Below are positions 1 through 14,020 of a stretch of DNA of 64,000 bases, piece by piece (the stretch's first letter is position 1; each line of letters opens with the position of its first letter). The notes beneath the pieces were generated by a model that did no database searches, had not been told where the DNA came from, and worked only from the letters and a program-made list of their open reading frames with translations. This stretch comes from Begonia masoniana (taxonomy: Eukaryota > Streptophyta > Magnoliopsida > Cucurbitales > Begoniaceae): NCBI GenBank assembly GCA_022432975.1, contig CM039509.1:13431860-13495859 (forward strand). The letters are read 5' to 3'. Made by a program: the position numbers and the translations under genes.

Positions 1-427
1 AAGTTGTATACCAACCTTATCAGGATACGATGTTATTTTGGGGATGGACTAGCTGTTTAGACATCACGTCACCATCAACTGCAGGTCTGGGCTAGTGTCG
101 TTTAAGCGCCCGAATGAGGTAGAGTTCTCTTATCAGGCAATACCAAAGAAACACCGTATGCCTGTTATATCTTCCTTGAAAGCTCAACAGCTGATGAAGT
201 CAGGATGCATCGTATTTCTGGCCCACGTAGTAGATGTTCAAAGGCAAGGTAAGGTGGAACTTCAAAATATGCCAGTAGTTCAAGACTTCTCAGTGGTTTT
301 CTTAGATGACTTACCGGGATTGCCACCTGATCATGAAATTGAGTTTGAAATTGATGTATATTCTAGTGTTGAACCGGTATCGAAGAATCCGTACCGTATG
401 GTGCCAATTGAGCTGAGAAAGTTGAAG
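1..427 (+). pseudogene. A1 gag-pol fragment: protease end to start of RT
   Basis: Chromovirus pol remnant. A reading frame from about 95 encodes the protease-RT linker, including [17 protein letters not shown] and KNPYRM, which precede RT in Ty3/Gypsy pol. It aligns with A2 from 26521. The first 90 bases encode the end of the protease but carry small deletions. The frame is cut by the insertion of B after TGAAG (423-427) and resumes at 10181. A2 and C supply the intact comparison. Confidence 0.85.
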
Positions 428-819
428 TGTAACGACCCCAGAGGGATCGTCACATAACCCATATCTTTCTTAATCATTTACTTCTTATAACTCACACTCT
501 ACTCATTTTCGGTAATATATATTTTTTGAAACATAACTTAACTCAAAATGTGGTACATAATTCACTAGGCATCATTCAGCAAAGGAAAACTTTACGCATT
601 GCCGGCGAGCAGTGCAATGTGTATCGGCTGGTGAAGGGAAGCTTAAACCTTTAGACTGCACCTGCCGATTGAGAAATAAAATCCCATCTACCGGTCACTA
701 GACGAAAAAACCATATTTATATCATCTAGTGAACATGTGCTTCTCACGTGAATAATTAAAACATGGCCCGGTCACTAAACGACAAATAACATCCTCATCA
801 TCCGGTGACTTAATTACTC

Positions 820-1140
820 TACATCTGCCGATCGCTAGATGACAAAATAACACTCTCGTCATCCAATGGTTTAAACACTCTACATCTGCCGATCGCTAGA
901 CGACAAAATAGCACGTTCGTCATCTGATGGCTTAAACACTCTACATCTGCCGATCGCTAGATGACAAAATAGTACTTACATCATCCGGTAACCTAATTAC
1001 TCTACATCTGCCGATCGCTAGACGACAAAATAGTACTTACATCATCCGATAACCTAATTACTCTACATCTGCCGATCGCTAGACGACAAAATAGTACTTA
1101 CATCATCCGGTAACCTAATTACTCTATATCTGCCGATGAC
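820..1140. repeat. 60-bp tandem repeat in B 3' LTR
   Basis: About five units of 60 bp, each containing CTACATCTGCCGATCGCTAG followed by ACGACAAAATA and a CATCCG core. Homologous arrays occur at 7970-8310 and 61420-61680. Confidence 0.85.
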
Positions 1141-1734
1141 GTCAGTCGGATGATGACCTTATCCAGCTTCCGTCACACGGCAGGAAAACACTATAATCAT
1201 CAAACAACTTCATCCAGTAGAAAATACCACAACTCACCTGAATCTTAACTTAGTAACTATAAACCTCAATGAGTAAGAATCATAAACTCATCCAAAATAC
1301 GCATAGCGGAAGGCTTAAGCAAAACAAACCATTCAATAATCTTTAAAATCATCATCAGACTCTTGAGTCAAATCATTCAAATCTAAATCTCATGGTTATA
1401 AGAAATTCCATTTTTCTTAGATATCTGTTTATCATAAACTTCACTGACATACTATGAGCATAACCAGGGGTCTTAGTCGCCTGCCCAGCCTTGCACTGTC
1501 ATACTGAGCATCCTCTAGCAACCAGCTTTAAACATCATCTCTGGACTGGAAATCCTCACCTGTTAGCTCTTCACCTACATCATAAGGTTTAACTGTAAGC
1601 CTAATGCTTAGTAAGGAATGCAACTCTAACATGGATGCATGAATGTATAATTTGGGAAATCACATGCTCATAAGTATTGTCTTGTACATATCTTTGCTCA
1701 TAATCATCATTCATAGTCATGGATCATATTCATC

Positions 1735-1850
1735 AATAATGGTCATTGATCATATTCATCATTCATAGTCATTGATCATATTCATCATTCATAGTCATTG
1801 ATCATATTCATCATTCATAGTCTTTGATCATATTCTTCATTTAAGTTGTG
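1735..1850. repeat. 26-bp tandem repeat in B 3' LTR
   Basis: About four copies of a 26-bp unit built on CATAGTCATTGATCATATTC. The partner LTR has about seven copies (8875-9060), so the array changed length after insertion. Confidence 0.85.
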
Positions 1851-2965
1851 TGGATTAAGAGAGGATTTGTGCCGGTAAAGGGGGTTTGACAGTGAGAGTG
1901 CACATAGTTCCCTTGCGGGTCGTATCATGGTCCTTCTTTTGGACAGTGACATACGCCAAACCGCCCCCAACCCTCACTTAGTCCACGTTGCATCAGTTTT
2001 ATCTTCTTACTTTATTCATGAGGAAAACATGCTCTTAAAACATTTTCATATGCATAAAATAGTCATGATGCATGTACATGGAATTTCCTAAATCATCAAG
2101 CTACAGACAGAGCACTATCCAACATAAAATCTTACCATTGAACTAATCATCGACATAAATGCTAGACAGTAACATAAGGGAACTGCTATTCATCGTATGA
2201 GTTTCTACCTAACATCCTTTGATGTAGGGTCCTAATGACCGAGAAACCTGTACATTCACTTACCTGGTCTCCTTAGCAATTTGAGCTCCTTTCTATTCAA
2301 ACTTCTTCACCTAAAACATTTACATTGCAGTAGTTAAAACAAAGTCCTATTAGTTCTAATCACAAGTCACCCTAGGATCTAATAGCTATAGTCACTCCCG
2401 AGTCCTTAGTATAGTTCTCTGTGCAGTTTTAAATCCAAAACCAGAACAGACAGGTTCGATAAGCGATATCTCAGGGTGGTTGTTTAATGTCCAAAATCGA
2501 TTCGGAATGACATTACTACATTCAGATTTTAAATATCCTTACTAATACTCGACCATTGGAAAAAAAATCTAGAACCTCAACACATAGCTGAAACAGAGCT
2601 TAACGACTTAAAGGTAGCTACATTGTCAAATTCGTACCTCGAGAACAAAGTAGCCGAGAAGCAGCAAGGAAACCGATCGTCGAAGGAGGGATTTCCAGCT
2701 GACAGAGAGCGAGAGCTTGGGAGAGAAGAAATCACCGGAAGTTGGGGATGTCGGCTACAGTGGTTTAAATGAGATTGGAATCCTTTCCTTTTCTCTTTAA
2801 ATACTGGCCTCAATCCTCCATTATTACAACTTTGCCACTAAACCTAGTTTAGATCCACATGTAATTAATTAAGCTTGGCATAAAACCCTAAACCGTGAAG
2901 ATTGAATATTCGTGACCGTTAATACAGTTTAGGAAGTCACCTGGTTGAAGTTGTCGGGTGTTATA

Positions 2966-2978
2966 TCCACCCCTCCTT
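2966..2978 (-). other. B polypurine tract
   Basis: Read on the minus strand this is AAGGAGGGGTGGA, immediately 5' of the 3' LTR. It is the expected plus-strand primer site for reverse transcription. Confidence 0.85.
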
Positions 2979-3006
2979 AAACAAAATTTTCGTCCCCGAA
3001 AATTGA

Positions 3007-6000
3007 TCAAGCGAAGAGTTCAGGATATCTGTCCATCATGTCCTGCTGTCCTTCCCATGTGGCTTCCTCGATACCATGATTCATCCATAAAACTTTCACC
3101 AGTGGAATTTCTTTATTCCTCAGAGTTTTTACTGCAGATTCCAAAATTTGCACCGGCTTCTCTTCATACATTAACGATGGTTCAATTTCGACATCCACTG
3201 GCTTAACAACATGTGTAGGATCCCGTATGTATTTCCTTAACATTGACACATGGAAAACATTATGCACCTTTTCTAGCGATGGAGGCAATTGCAATCTATA
3301 TGCCGTACTGCCAATCCTTTCTAAGATGGGGAATGGTCCAATAAATTGTGGGTTTAGCTTTCCTTTCTTACCAAATCTTAAAACTCCTTTAAATGATGAG
3401 ATCCTCAGGAAAACTTCATCGCCAACAGAAAACTCAAGGTCTCTTCTCCTCTGGTTTGCATAACTCTTCTGTCGGCTCTGTGCAGTTATCATTCTTTTCC
3501 TAATAGTGGCAATCTTGTCCGACATCTGTTGCAAAATCTCGGGACCTAGGAGTTTTGCTTCACCGACCTCATCCCAGTACAAAGGTGACCTGCACTTCCT
3601 GCCATACAGTGCCTCATAAGGTGCTATACCTATGGTGGATTGGTAACTATTGTTGTAAGAGAATTCAACCAATGGCAGGTATCGACTCCATGATGTCTGG
3701 AACTCAAGCACACATGCCCTCAACATATCCTCAAGTATTTGAATTGTCCGTTCAGATTGTCCATCGGTTTGTGGGTGGAAGGCAGTGCTGAAAGATAATT
3801 TTGATCCTAATGTGCCTTGTAAGCTTTGCTAAAACCTTGAGGTGAATCTAGGATCACGATCGGATACAATAGATAAAGGAACTCCATGCAATCTGATGAT
3901 TTCTTGGACATACAGATCAGCAAGCTGGTCCATTGTGAAAGTCATTCTTACAGGTATAAAGTGTGCCGATTTTGTCATTCTATCAACCACGACCCAAATA
4001 CTAACATGTCCTTTAGTTGTATTTGGCAAACCCACTACAAAATCCATGGCAACGTTTTCCCACTTCCATTCAGGGATCGGTAGGGGTTGAAGGGTACCTC
4101 CTGGGCGTTGGTGTTCTGCCTTAACCTGTTGGCATATCAAACATGACTCCACATACATAGCAACATCCCTCTTCATATTTGGCCACCAATAATGTAACCT
4201 TAAATCCCGATACATCTTGGTGCTACCAGGATGCACAGAAAAGGAAGAAGGATGAGCTTCAGCCAAGATCAACTCATGTAACTCCTTATCATTCGGAATG
4301 TACCATCGGTTCTTAAATTTCAAAGTGCCATCACTAGAGAGACTGAACTCCGAGGAGACGTCCTTTAACTTATTCATCATGCTACTATTCTCCTTCAAAT
4401 CCTTTTGTTGTGCCTCCTTGATCCTGTCCAAAATAGTTGGTCGGATAAATAAATCAGCCAGTAAGGCTGACAGCTCGGGAACTATTTCCAATTCGAATCT
4501 CTGAACTTCCTTCCTCAAAGGTATAGACATGGTTGATAATGCGGGTTGCATTGTCATTGACATTCTGCTTAAAGTATCGGCTACAGCATTAGCCTTGCCT
4601 GGATGATACTTAATTTCGAAGTCATAGTCTTTAACAAATTCTAACCAACGTCTCTGTATCATGTTTAATTCCTTTTGAGTAAAGAGGTACTTCAGGCTTT
4701 TATGGTCGGAAAATACCTCACACTGTTGTCCATACAGATAATGTCTCCAAATCTTTAATGCAAACACAACTGCGGCTAATTCCAAATCGTGAGTGGGGTA
4801 GTTCTGTTCATAATCCTTTAGCTGCCTAGAGGCATACGCTATAACCTTACCTTCTTGCATCAAAACACACCCCAGTCCAACTTTGGATGCATCACAATAA
4901 ACATTAAACTTTCCTCCTTCAGTTGGGAGAGTCAAAAGTGGAGCTGTCATTAACTTCAGCTTAAGTGTCTGGAAGCCATCTTCACAAGCTTCAGTCCAAA
5001 AGTACTTGGTGTCCTTCTTTGTCAAACTAGTTAAAGGCTTGGCTATCATAGAAAATCCCTTAATAAACTACCTATAATAGCCTGCCAAACCAAGAAAACT
5101 ATGGACTTCACTAACATTCCTTGGCTGTGGCCAGTCTTAACAGCCTGAACCTTAGTTGGATCTGCTGATATACCCTCAGCAGAAATGACATGGCCTAAAA
5201 AGTTAACCTTATACAACCAGAACTCACATTTGGATAACTTGGCATAAAGTTGTTGCTGTCTCAAGGTGGTCAAAACTATCCTTAAGTGTTCCATATGGTC
5301 AGCCTCAGTCTGTGAGTATATGAGAATATCATCTATAAATACAATCACAAACTTGTCCAAGTAATCACGAAACACTCGATTTATCAAATCCATAAAAGCT
5401 GCAGGTGCATTGGTTAACCCAAACGACATCACAAGGAATTCATAATGTCCATAACGGGTCCTAAAAGCTATCTTAGGTATGTCACTTTCCTTAACCTTCA
5501 GTTGGTAGTACCCCGAATGCAAGTCAATCTTTGAAAACACCTTAGCTCCTTGCAATTGGTCAAACAAGTCGTCGATTCGGGGCAAGGGGTATTTATTCTT
5601 AATTGTCAACTTGTTCAGTTCTCGGTAATCTATGCACATCCTTAGGGAACCATCTTTCTTCTTAACGAACAACATAGGTGCACCCCAGGGAGAACTACTA
5701 GAGCGTATGAATCCCTTGTCTACTAATTCCTGTAGTTGGACTTTTAACTCCTTTAGCTCAACAGGTGCCATACGATAAGGATTCTTAGATACGGGTAATG
5801 CCTCGGGATACGTATCAATTACAAATTCTATTTCTCTATCGGGCGGTAAACCTGGCAAATCATCCATAAACACATCAGGGAACTCTTTAATTATAGAAAT
5901 ATCTTGTATCTCTACTTTGTTCTTTACCCGATTATCGATCACAATGGCTAGATAACTCTCACAACCATCTTTCAATAACCGCTGAGCCTCTAGCGAGGAT

Positions 6001-7426
6001 ATAATTGGTATCTTACTTATTTTCGGGATAGCTTGGAAAGTGTACTGATCTCCATTAGGGGGTCGAAACTCGACCAATCCAGACCTACAACTTATCGTGG
6101 TATAATTCCTGGATAACCAATCCATTCCTAATATAACTTCATACCCCTTCATGTCAACTACAATCAATTCTACATATAACTTCTTATCTCCTAAGAACAC
6201 AATATCGCCTTTCAATATCTGCTCAGAATACAAGGACTTTCCCGATGGTAACATCACACTATATGGCCTATCAGCTGGTAAGTATTCTAACTTATGCTTA
6301 CACGCAAACAAGGTCGCAATAAATGAGTGTGTGGCACCCGTGTCTATAAGTGTATAAGCAGAAACACCACAGATCATAATTGTACCTGTTATGACCGTAT
6401 GCTGCATGGTGTCTTCGTCTTCCATCATAGCAAAGACTCGGGGCATTACTCTTGCTCGATTTGGATCGGGTGGCATGGGGCGGTCTCTGACTACATGTCT
6501 GACCTTGTCACATCTAAAACAGCGGCCAGAAAGTAACTTGCATTCGCCGGGATGGTTCTTCTGACAGGTGGGGCATTGAGGGGCTATTGGTCGCTTTCCT
6601 TTTCCCTGATCATCATTTGGATTGAAGGGTCTCTTTATACCTTGTTGTTGTTGTTGTGGCCCCCTGTTCTGTTGCGGCTGTCATCCTTTGTTCTGACGTG
6701 GTGGCGGCTCAGTTTCCTTCGTGAATTTTCTTGGCTGCTCACGCTGTGTATATGCTGTCATTTCAGCCTCTTCCAGCTCCAAGGCCTTAGCCGTCACTTC
6801 ACCATAAGGTACATTGTGTATCCCAGCAGTCTTTACTTTCATGTACAAACTCAGGCTTCAGTCCTTGAACAAATTGGTAAATCCTGTCCTCATCATCCTC
6901 AATCATTCGGGGAGCAAACCGTGATAAAGCATCAAATTTGCATATGTAATCCATCACAGAGCCAGTTTGTCGCAGATTCATGAACTCCTTCTTGTAGGCC
7001 CGAACAGTCCTATTGAAGTACTTGTCAAAGAATGCAGTCTTAAACATTTCCCAGGTCATAGCTCCGGCATTAGCGGTGTTCTGGATTGAATCCCACCAAT
7101 GCCTTGCACTCAATTCCAAATGAAAGACAGCGTATGTAACCTTATCTCCTTCATCAACCTTTGCGTACTTAAACATGTCTTCTATCTTTCGAACCAACTC
7201 CTCAGCATAAATAGGATCTGAAACATGTCCATTAAACACCGGGGGTCGAAGCCGGTGGAAACGCTCACCCCCATGATCATGAGTTGCATTAGTACTGGAG
7301 TTGCCTTGTTCCTCTCTAGCAGTCATCAGCTGTTCGATCTGGCTGAGATTGGCGCATGACAAACTCTGTCAACTGAGCAATGGCATTGCTATACCCATTG
7401 GTCTCTCTCTGCTGACCTCTAACCAT
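3007..7426 (-). pseudogene. B gag-pol polyprotein, frameshifted
   Basis: Ty3/Gypsy polyprotein read leftward from an ATG at 7426 (MVRGQQRE). Visible parts are gag capsid (RHWWDSIQ), protease ([10 protein letters not shown]), RT ([10 protein letters not shown]), RNase H ([14 protein letters not shown]), integrase zinc finger, D,D,E core, GPF motif and a terminal chromodomain-like segment ([10 protein letters not shown]). Relative to C, gag has extra bases near 7343 and 6855 that shift the frame, an in-frame stop near 6680, a 1-nt loss near 5139 at the RT/RNase H connection, and a TGG-to-TAG stop near 3829 in the integrase. These lesions make it a pseudogene. It terminates in ...YPELFA like the other families. 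Confidence 0.93.
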
Positions 7427-7573
7427 TCTGGGATTCCTAGACAAATAATTATAGATACATCTTAACTTAGTGACATTTACTGAAATCATAAATACTTACA
7501 GTTGCTGGAGTGTGCTCATGTGGCAGTCAGTGATGGAAGGTAGTCTGCAGAATCGGTTTTAGAACCCCGTTTT

Positions 7574-7585
7574 GCTTTGATACTA
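7574..7585 (-). other. B primer-binding site (mutated)
   Basis: Minus strand TAGTATCAAAGC, compared with TGGTATCAGAGC in C, E and H, which complements the 3' end of plant initiator tRNA-Met. Two transitions have degraded it. It lies 4 bases inside the 5' LTR. Confidence 0.8.
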
Positions 7586-7589
7586 TAAT

Positions 7590-10180
7590 TGTAACGACCC
7601 CAGAGGGATCGTCACATAACCCATATCTTTCTTAATCATTTACTTCTTATAACTCACACTCTACTCATTTTCGGTAATATATTTTTTTTAAAACATAACT
7701 TAACTCAAAATGTGGTACATAATTCACTAGGCATCATTCAGCAAAGGAAAACTTTATGCATCTGCCGGCGAGCAGTGCAATGTGTATCGGCTGGTGAAGG
7801 GAAGCTTAAACCTTTAGACTGCACCTGCCGATTGAGAAATAAAACCATATCTACCGGTCACTAGATGACAAAACCATATTTATATCATCCGGTGAACATG
7901 TGCTTCTCACGTGAATAATTAAAACATGGCCCTGGTCACTAAACGACAAATAACATCCTCATCATCCGGTGACTTAATTAATCTACATATGCCGATCGCT
8001 AGATGACAAAATAACACTCTCGTCATCCGATGGCTTAAACACTCTACATCTGCCAATCGCTAGACGACAAAATAGCACGTTCGTCATCCAATGGCTTAAA
8101 CACTCTACATCTGCCGATCGCTAGACGACAAAATAGTACTTACATCATCCGGTAACCTAATTACTCTACATCTGCCGATCGCTAGATGACAAAATAGTAC
8201 TTACATCATCTGGTAACCTAATTACTCTACATCTGCCGATCGCTAGGCGACAAAATAGTACTTACATCATCCGGTAACCTAATTACTCTACATCTGCCGA
8301 TGACGTCAGACGGATGATGACCTTATCCAGCTTCCGTCACACGGCAGGAAAACACTATAATCATCAAACAACTTCATTCAGTAGAAAATACCACAACTCA
8401 CCTGTATCTTAACTTAGTAACTATAAACCTCAATGAGTAAGAATCATAAACTCATCCAAAATACGCATAGCGGAAGGCTTAAGCAAAACAAACCATTCAA
8501 TAATCATTAAAATCATCATCAGACTCTTGAGTCCAATCATTCAAATCTAAATCTCATGGTTATAAGAAATTATATTTTTCTTATACATCTGTTTATCATA
8601 AACTTCACTGACATACTATGAGCATAACCAGGGGTCTTAGTCGCCTGCCCAGCCTTGCATTGTCATACTGAGCATCCTCCAGCAACCAGCTTTAAACATC
8701 ATCTCTGGACTGGAAATCCTCACCTGTTAGCTCTTCACCGACATCATAAGGTTTAACTGTAAGCCTAATGCTTAGTAAGGAATGCAACTCTAACATGGAT
8801 GCATGAATGTATAATTCGGGAAATCACATGCTCATAAGTCTTTTCTTGTACATATCTTTGCTCATAATCATTATTCATAGTCATGGATCATATTCATCAT
8901 TAATAGTCATTGATCATATTCATCATTCATAGTCATTGATCATATTCATCATTCATAGTCATTGATCATATTCATCATTCATAGTCATTGATCATATTCA
9001 TCATTCATAGTCATTGATCATATTCATCATTCATAGTCTTTGATCATATTCTTCATTTAAGTTGTGTGGATTAAGAGAGGATTTGTGCCGGTAAAGGGGG
9101 TTTGACAGTGAGAGTGCACATAGTTCCCTTGCGGGTCGTATCATGGTCCTTCTTTTGGACAGTGACATACGCCAAACCGCCCCCAACCCTCACTTAGTCC
9201 ACGTTGCATCAGTTTTATCTGCTTACTTTATTCATGAGGAAAACATGCTCTTAAAACATTTTCATATGCATAAAATAGTCATGATGCATGTACATGGAAT
9301 TTCCTAAATCATCAAGCTACAGACAGAGCACTATCCAACATAAAATCTTACCATTGAACTAATCATCAACATAAACGCTAGACAGTAACATAAGGGAACC
9401 TCTATTCATCGTATGAGTTTCTACCTAACATCCTTTGATGTAGGGTCCTAATGACCGAGAAACCTGTACATTCACTTACCTGGTCTCCTTAGCAATTTGA
9501 GCTCTTTTCTCTTCAAACTTCTTCACCTAAAACATTTACATTGCAGTAGTTAAAACAAAGTCCTATTAGTTCTAATCACAAGTCACCCTAGGATCTAATA
9601 GCTATAGTCACTCCCGAATCCTTAGTATAGTTCTCTGTGCAGTTTGAAATCCAAAACCAGAACAGACAGATTCGATAAGCGATATCTCAAGGTGGTTGTT
9701 TAATGTCCAAAATCGATTCGGAATGAAATTACTACATTCAGATTTTAAATATCCTTACTAATACTCGACCATTGAAAAAAATATCTAGAACCTCAACACA
9801 TAGCTGAAACAGAGCTTAACGACTGAAAGGTAGCTACATTGTCAAATTCGTACCTCGAGCACAAAGTAGCCGAGAAGCAGCAAGGAAACCGATCGTCGAA
9901 GGAGGGATTTCCAGCTGACAGAGAGCGAGAGCTTGGGAGAGAAGAAATCGCCGGAAGTTGGGGATGTCGGCTACAGTGGTTTAAATGAGATTTGAATCCT
10001 TTCCTTTTTCTTTAAATACTGGCCTCAATCCTCCATTATTACAACTTTGCCACTAAACCTAATTTAGATCCACATGTAATTAATTAAGCTTGGCATAAAA
10101 CCCTAAACCGTGAAGATTGAATATTCGTGACAGTTAATACAGTTTAGGAAGTCACCTGGTTGAAGTTGTCGGGTGTTACA
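7590..10180 (-). repeat. B 5' LTR
   Basis: 2591 bp with perfect TGTAAC...GTTACA ends. It contains the 60-bp array (7970-8310), seven 26-bp units (8875-9060), TGACGTCA near 8303, and exon-like segments homologous to those in the 3' LTR. Confidence 0.95.
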
Positions 10181-12802
10181 TGAAGGCTCAGCTAAAGGAA
10201 TTGGTGGACAAGGGTTTTGTGCGCCCTAGTTTCTCTCTATGAGGGGGCTTCCGTCTTGTTTTTCAAGAAGAAGGATGGGTCCCTACGTATGTGCATTGAT
10301 TACCAGGAGCTGAACAAGTTGACCATAAAAAATAAGTACCCGTTACCGAGGGTCGACGATCTATTTGACCAACTACAAGGGGCTCGGGTATTTTCAAAGA
10401 TTGACTTGCGCTCCGGTTATTACAAGTTGAAGGTCAGGGCTGATGATATTCCAAAGACCGCCTTCAGAACCCGATACGGACACTACGAGTTCTTGGTAAT
10501 ATCTTTTGGATTGACTAATGCCCCGGCGGCATTCATGGATTTGATGAACAGGATATTCCAAGATTTCTTGGATAAATTTTTAATCGTCTTCATCGACGAC
10601 ATCCTGGTTTACTCCAGAAGTGAGGCCGAGCACGAGGAGCACTTGGCAATTGTGCTATCGACTCTGAAACAGCACCGGTTATATGCCAAGCTGTCGAAGT
10701 GCGAGTTCTGGTTGAGCAGGATTAAATTCCTAGGCCATGTGATGTCGGCAGAAGGAGTGTCCGTGGATCCAGCCAAGATTCTTGCAGTGAAGGAATGGCC
10801 GAGACCGAGAAATGCCAGTGAGGTACGGAGTTTTATAGGGTTAGCTGGTTATTACAGAAAGTTTATCAAGGGATTTTTTGTAATAGCGAAGCCTATGACC
10901 AGCTTAACGAGGAAAGACATCAAGTTCAAGTGGTCTGAAGCTTGCGAGGTGAGTTTTCAGACACTTAAGCAGAAATCAAACACTGCTCCTCTGTTAGTAT
11001 TGCCAGTGGAAGATGGAAAATTCAGCGTATACTATGATGCGTCCATGGTCGGCTTGGGATGTGTATTAATGCAAGAAGGGAAAGTAGTGGCATACGCATC
11101 TAGACAATTGAAGAACCATGAACAAAACTACCCTACACATGACCTCGAGTTAGCGGCAGTTGTGTTTGCACTGAAAGTATAGAGACACCACTTGTACAGA
11201 CAATCATGTGAGGTGTTTTCTGATCACAAAAGCCTAAAGTACATATTTACCCAGAAAGAGTTAAACATGAGACAAAGACGGTGGTTAGAATTTGTGAAAG
11301 ATTACGATGTTGAGATTAAATACCACTCTAGTAAAGCTAATGTGGTAGCTGATGCACTGAGCAGATGCCAGCTACTATGCAACCGGCTACGTCGACCGTA
11401 TCAATGCCTTTGAGGACAGATATACAGAAGTTTGATATGGAGATAGTTTCTTGGCCATCGGCCATACTAGCAGACTTGACACTACGGCCCACCAGTCCTG
11501 GACCAAATTAAGGAGGCCCAGAAGACCAATTCAAAGGAGATGGCTGATATTGTGAGTAAATTTCCAATGGCCTCTTCCGATTTCAGTTATTCGAGAGATG
11601 GTATTCTGAAGTTCAAAGACAGGTGGTATGTTTCGAGAGACGAAGAGCTACGAAAGAACATTTTGTCGAAAGCCCATTCATCTTCTTTCTCTGTGCATCC
11701 TGGAAGCACAAAGATGTATCAGGACTTGAAACTTCACTTCTGGTGGCCAAGTATAATGAAGTAGCCAAATACGTGGAGTCTTGCATGATATGTCAACAAG
11801 TCAAGGCTGAACATCAACGACAAGGTGGGACACTTCAGCCTCTCCCGACCCCCGAATGGAAATGGGAGAACATAACGATGGATTTTGTTGTTAGCCTTCC
11901 AAGGACAGCTAAGGGCCATAATAGCATTTGGGTCATAATGGACAGATTGACGAAGTCGGCCCATTTTCTACCTGTGAAGACGACGTACTCCATGGATCAG
12001 TATGCAGAGCTATATATTAGTGAGATTATTAAGCTGCATGGCATTTTGGTGTCGATCATCTCAGACCGGGATCCCATATTCACTTCCAGGTTTTGGAAAA
12101 GCTTACAGAGCTCCTTGGGCACCAAGTTAGATTTCAGCATGGTATTTCATCCACAGACAGACGGACAATCCGAGAGGACAATTCAAATATTGGAAGATAT
12201 GTTAAAATCGTGTGTATTGGAATTTCATGCTCCTTGGAGTAGATATTTGCCACTCGTGGAGTTTACTTACAACAATAGCTACCAGGCTACAATTGGCATG
12301 GCTCCTTATGAAGCACTTTACGGCAGAAAGTGTAAATTCCTATTGTGTTAGGATAAGGTCGGAGAAGCCAAGCTTATTAGCCCTAAGATATATTACAGCA
12401 GATGTCCGAGGTGATAGCTGCTATCAAACAACGAATAAAAATTGCTCAGAGTTGACAGAAGAGTTACGCGGACCATAGGAGAAGAGACTTAGAATGGGAA
12501 GCATGGCCTACAGACTGCAGTTGCCAGCGTCAATGGATGGAGTTCACAATGTTTTTCATGTTTCGATGCTGAGAAAATGTGTACGAGATCCAACTCAGAT
12601 CGTGAAACAGGTGGACTTTGATATCATACCGAAGTTGACATATGAAGAAAGGCCCATACAGATATTGGATACTTCACTCAGGGTGTTGCGTAACAAGGTA
12701 GTTCCACTGGTGAATGTTTTGTGGCGCAATCATAGTGTGGAAGAAGCCACATGGGAAAGACAACAAGATGTTAGGGCCCAATATCCGGACCTCTTTGCTT
12801 AG
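10181..12802 (+). pseudogene. A1 pol remainder: RT, RNase H, integrase, chromodomain
   Basis: Continuation of the A1 polyprotein. RT is largely readable at 10217-11182 ([28 protein letters not shown]). RNase H follows ([10 protein letters not shown]), then the integrase zinc finger ([14 protein letters not shown]) and core (SDRDP, QSERT), and a chromodomain-like end (NHSVEEATWE, YPDLFA). Damage includes a scrambled stretch near 10240, TGG-to-TAG stops near 11180 and 12350, indels near 11365, 11500 and 11760, and a deletion near 12490 that removes the segment before the GPF region. It lies directly upstream of the polypurine tract and LTR at 12841. Confidence 0.92.
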
Positions 12803-12827
12803 GCAAATTTTGGGGACAATTTCTATT

Positions 12828-12840
12828 AAGGTGGGTGGAA
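12828..12840 (+). other. A1 polypurine tract
   Basis: AAGGTGGGTGGAA immediately before the family-A LTR; the A2 equivalent is 29626-29638. Confidence 0.8.
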
Positions 12841-14020
12841 TATAACACCCGGCATTTTTGTCGTGTAAATATTCCTTGAATTATTAGACGGAATTAATGG
12901 GAATATTTATACAGTGTATATTTTATGAGTTTACCGATGGTTTCAATTGAATGTGGGTGATTCATAAAACTGGTTTGAGGAACTAAATAGTAAAATAGTT
13001 AAAAACCAATGGAAGGGCAAAATAGGGAGCCAATTAAGGTTGGTAGGAGGAAGCCAATGGTTGAGTGACACCTGGCAACTTGTTGAAGAAGCCATGTTCT
13101 TTTTCTCTTCCCTCCTACGTGAAACCCTCATTTCTCATCTGCTTCTTTCCACTGCTCTCTGTTTTCTCTCCTCCAGGCGACTGCAACCTTTCCAAAAGAC
13201 TTCCATTCTCCTATTTTCTCCAGTGAAGGTAATCATCTGCTAAAGTTAACGAGTTTGGACAAGTTAAAATGAGAGTTTTGCTGAAATTAGGTTAAGATAT
13301 TTTGGAGAAAACTCTCTGTTATTGTATGAAAACACGTCGGTTTGTTTTCTAAAGGTTTGAATGGAGTTTGGAGCATGTCCTACCAAGTTGTTAGTTAGCA
13401 TTTGCAGATTTGCTCATTTTCTTTACGTGCATGTTATAGGTTCGTGCATCACCGAGACGTTCAGGACTATCAACTCTACAGTAAACAGGTAAGTTCGTAT
13501 CCGTAGGCTGGCCCTTAAGGCCCTACATCATGGAAATACTAGGTATTACTTATGTCGGGTGGTTTCAGGTAGAGAAAGTTAGAGTTAAGTTCTGAGTTGT
13601 CTGTGTCTCTCTTTATGTTCTGCTGTTTTAATTCTGTTTGTCTGTCGTTTTATGCTTAAGTACTGTAAAAGTTCATGCATACATGTTTTTCCCGAAAGCT
13701 CATGCAAAAATGTCTTCTGCACACGTTTTGAAGTTAAGAAAAATAAAATCTAACTGTAATGTATTGGTTAAGTGCGGGACAGGGACTGGCCTACTGTTCT
13801 GTTCTGTTCTGTTCTGTTCCGTTATATTCTGTATACCTCTTTGTGCCTGTCGTGCACTTGCCAGTTCTCCTATAAGCCCCACTTACACCCCTCTGCCAGT
13901 GAAACGTAATGTAATGTTCTGTCACTGTATTCTAAAAATTCATGCATAGCATAAACATCACTGCATTTATATGTTCTTACTGAGTTTTAGACTCATAGGT
14001 GAACTCCCTGATGTAGGTAC
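12841..14020 (+). repeat. Shared family-A LTR, left part
   Basis: First 1180 bp of the LTR between A1 and A2, beginning TATAACACCCGG (TG end mutated). It is interrupted at 14020 by C and continues at 24032. It includes a pyrimidine-rich leader, a putative donor at 13229, a putative middle exon 13440-13488, and a short TTCTG microsatellite near 13795-13820. Confidence 0.92.

Larger units (their letters stand above)
428..2965 (-). repeat. B 3' LTR
   Basis: Pairs with 7590-10180. On the minus strand it starts TATAACACCCG (the TG end is mutated by one transition) and ends GGGGTCGTTACA. It holds the 60-bp repeats at about 820-1140, a 26-bp repeat at about 1735-1850, one TGACGTCA, and the exon-like layout described in the findings (middle exon 2264-2310, third exon starting at 1574). 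Confidence 0.93.
428..10180 (-). mobile_element. Element B: full-length Tekay/Del-like retrotransposon, minus strand
   Basis: A 9.75-kb element with both LTRs (428-2965 and 7590-10180), flanked by a perfect 5-bp duplication TGAAG (423-427 and 10181-10185). It splits A1, and A2 preserves the empty site at about 26957. On the minus strand the order is 5' LTR, primer site, gag, protease, RT, RNase H, integrase, chromodomain, polypurine tract, 3' LTR. Its coding region has several frameshifts and stops, so it is not autonomous now. The two LTRs differ by scattered substitutions and by copy number of internal tandem repeats, so B is clearly older than C. Confidence 0.97.
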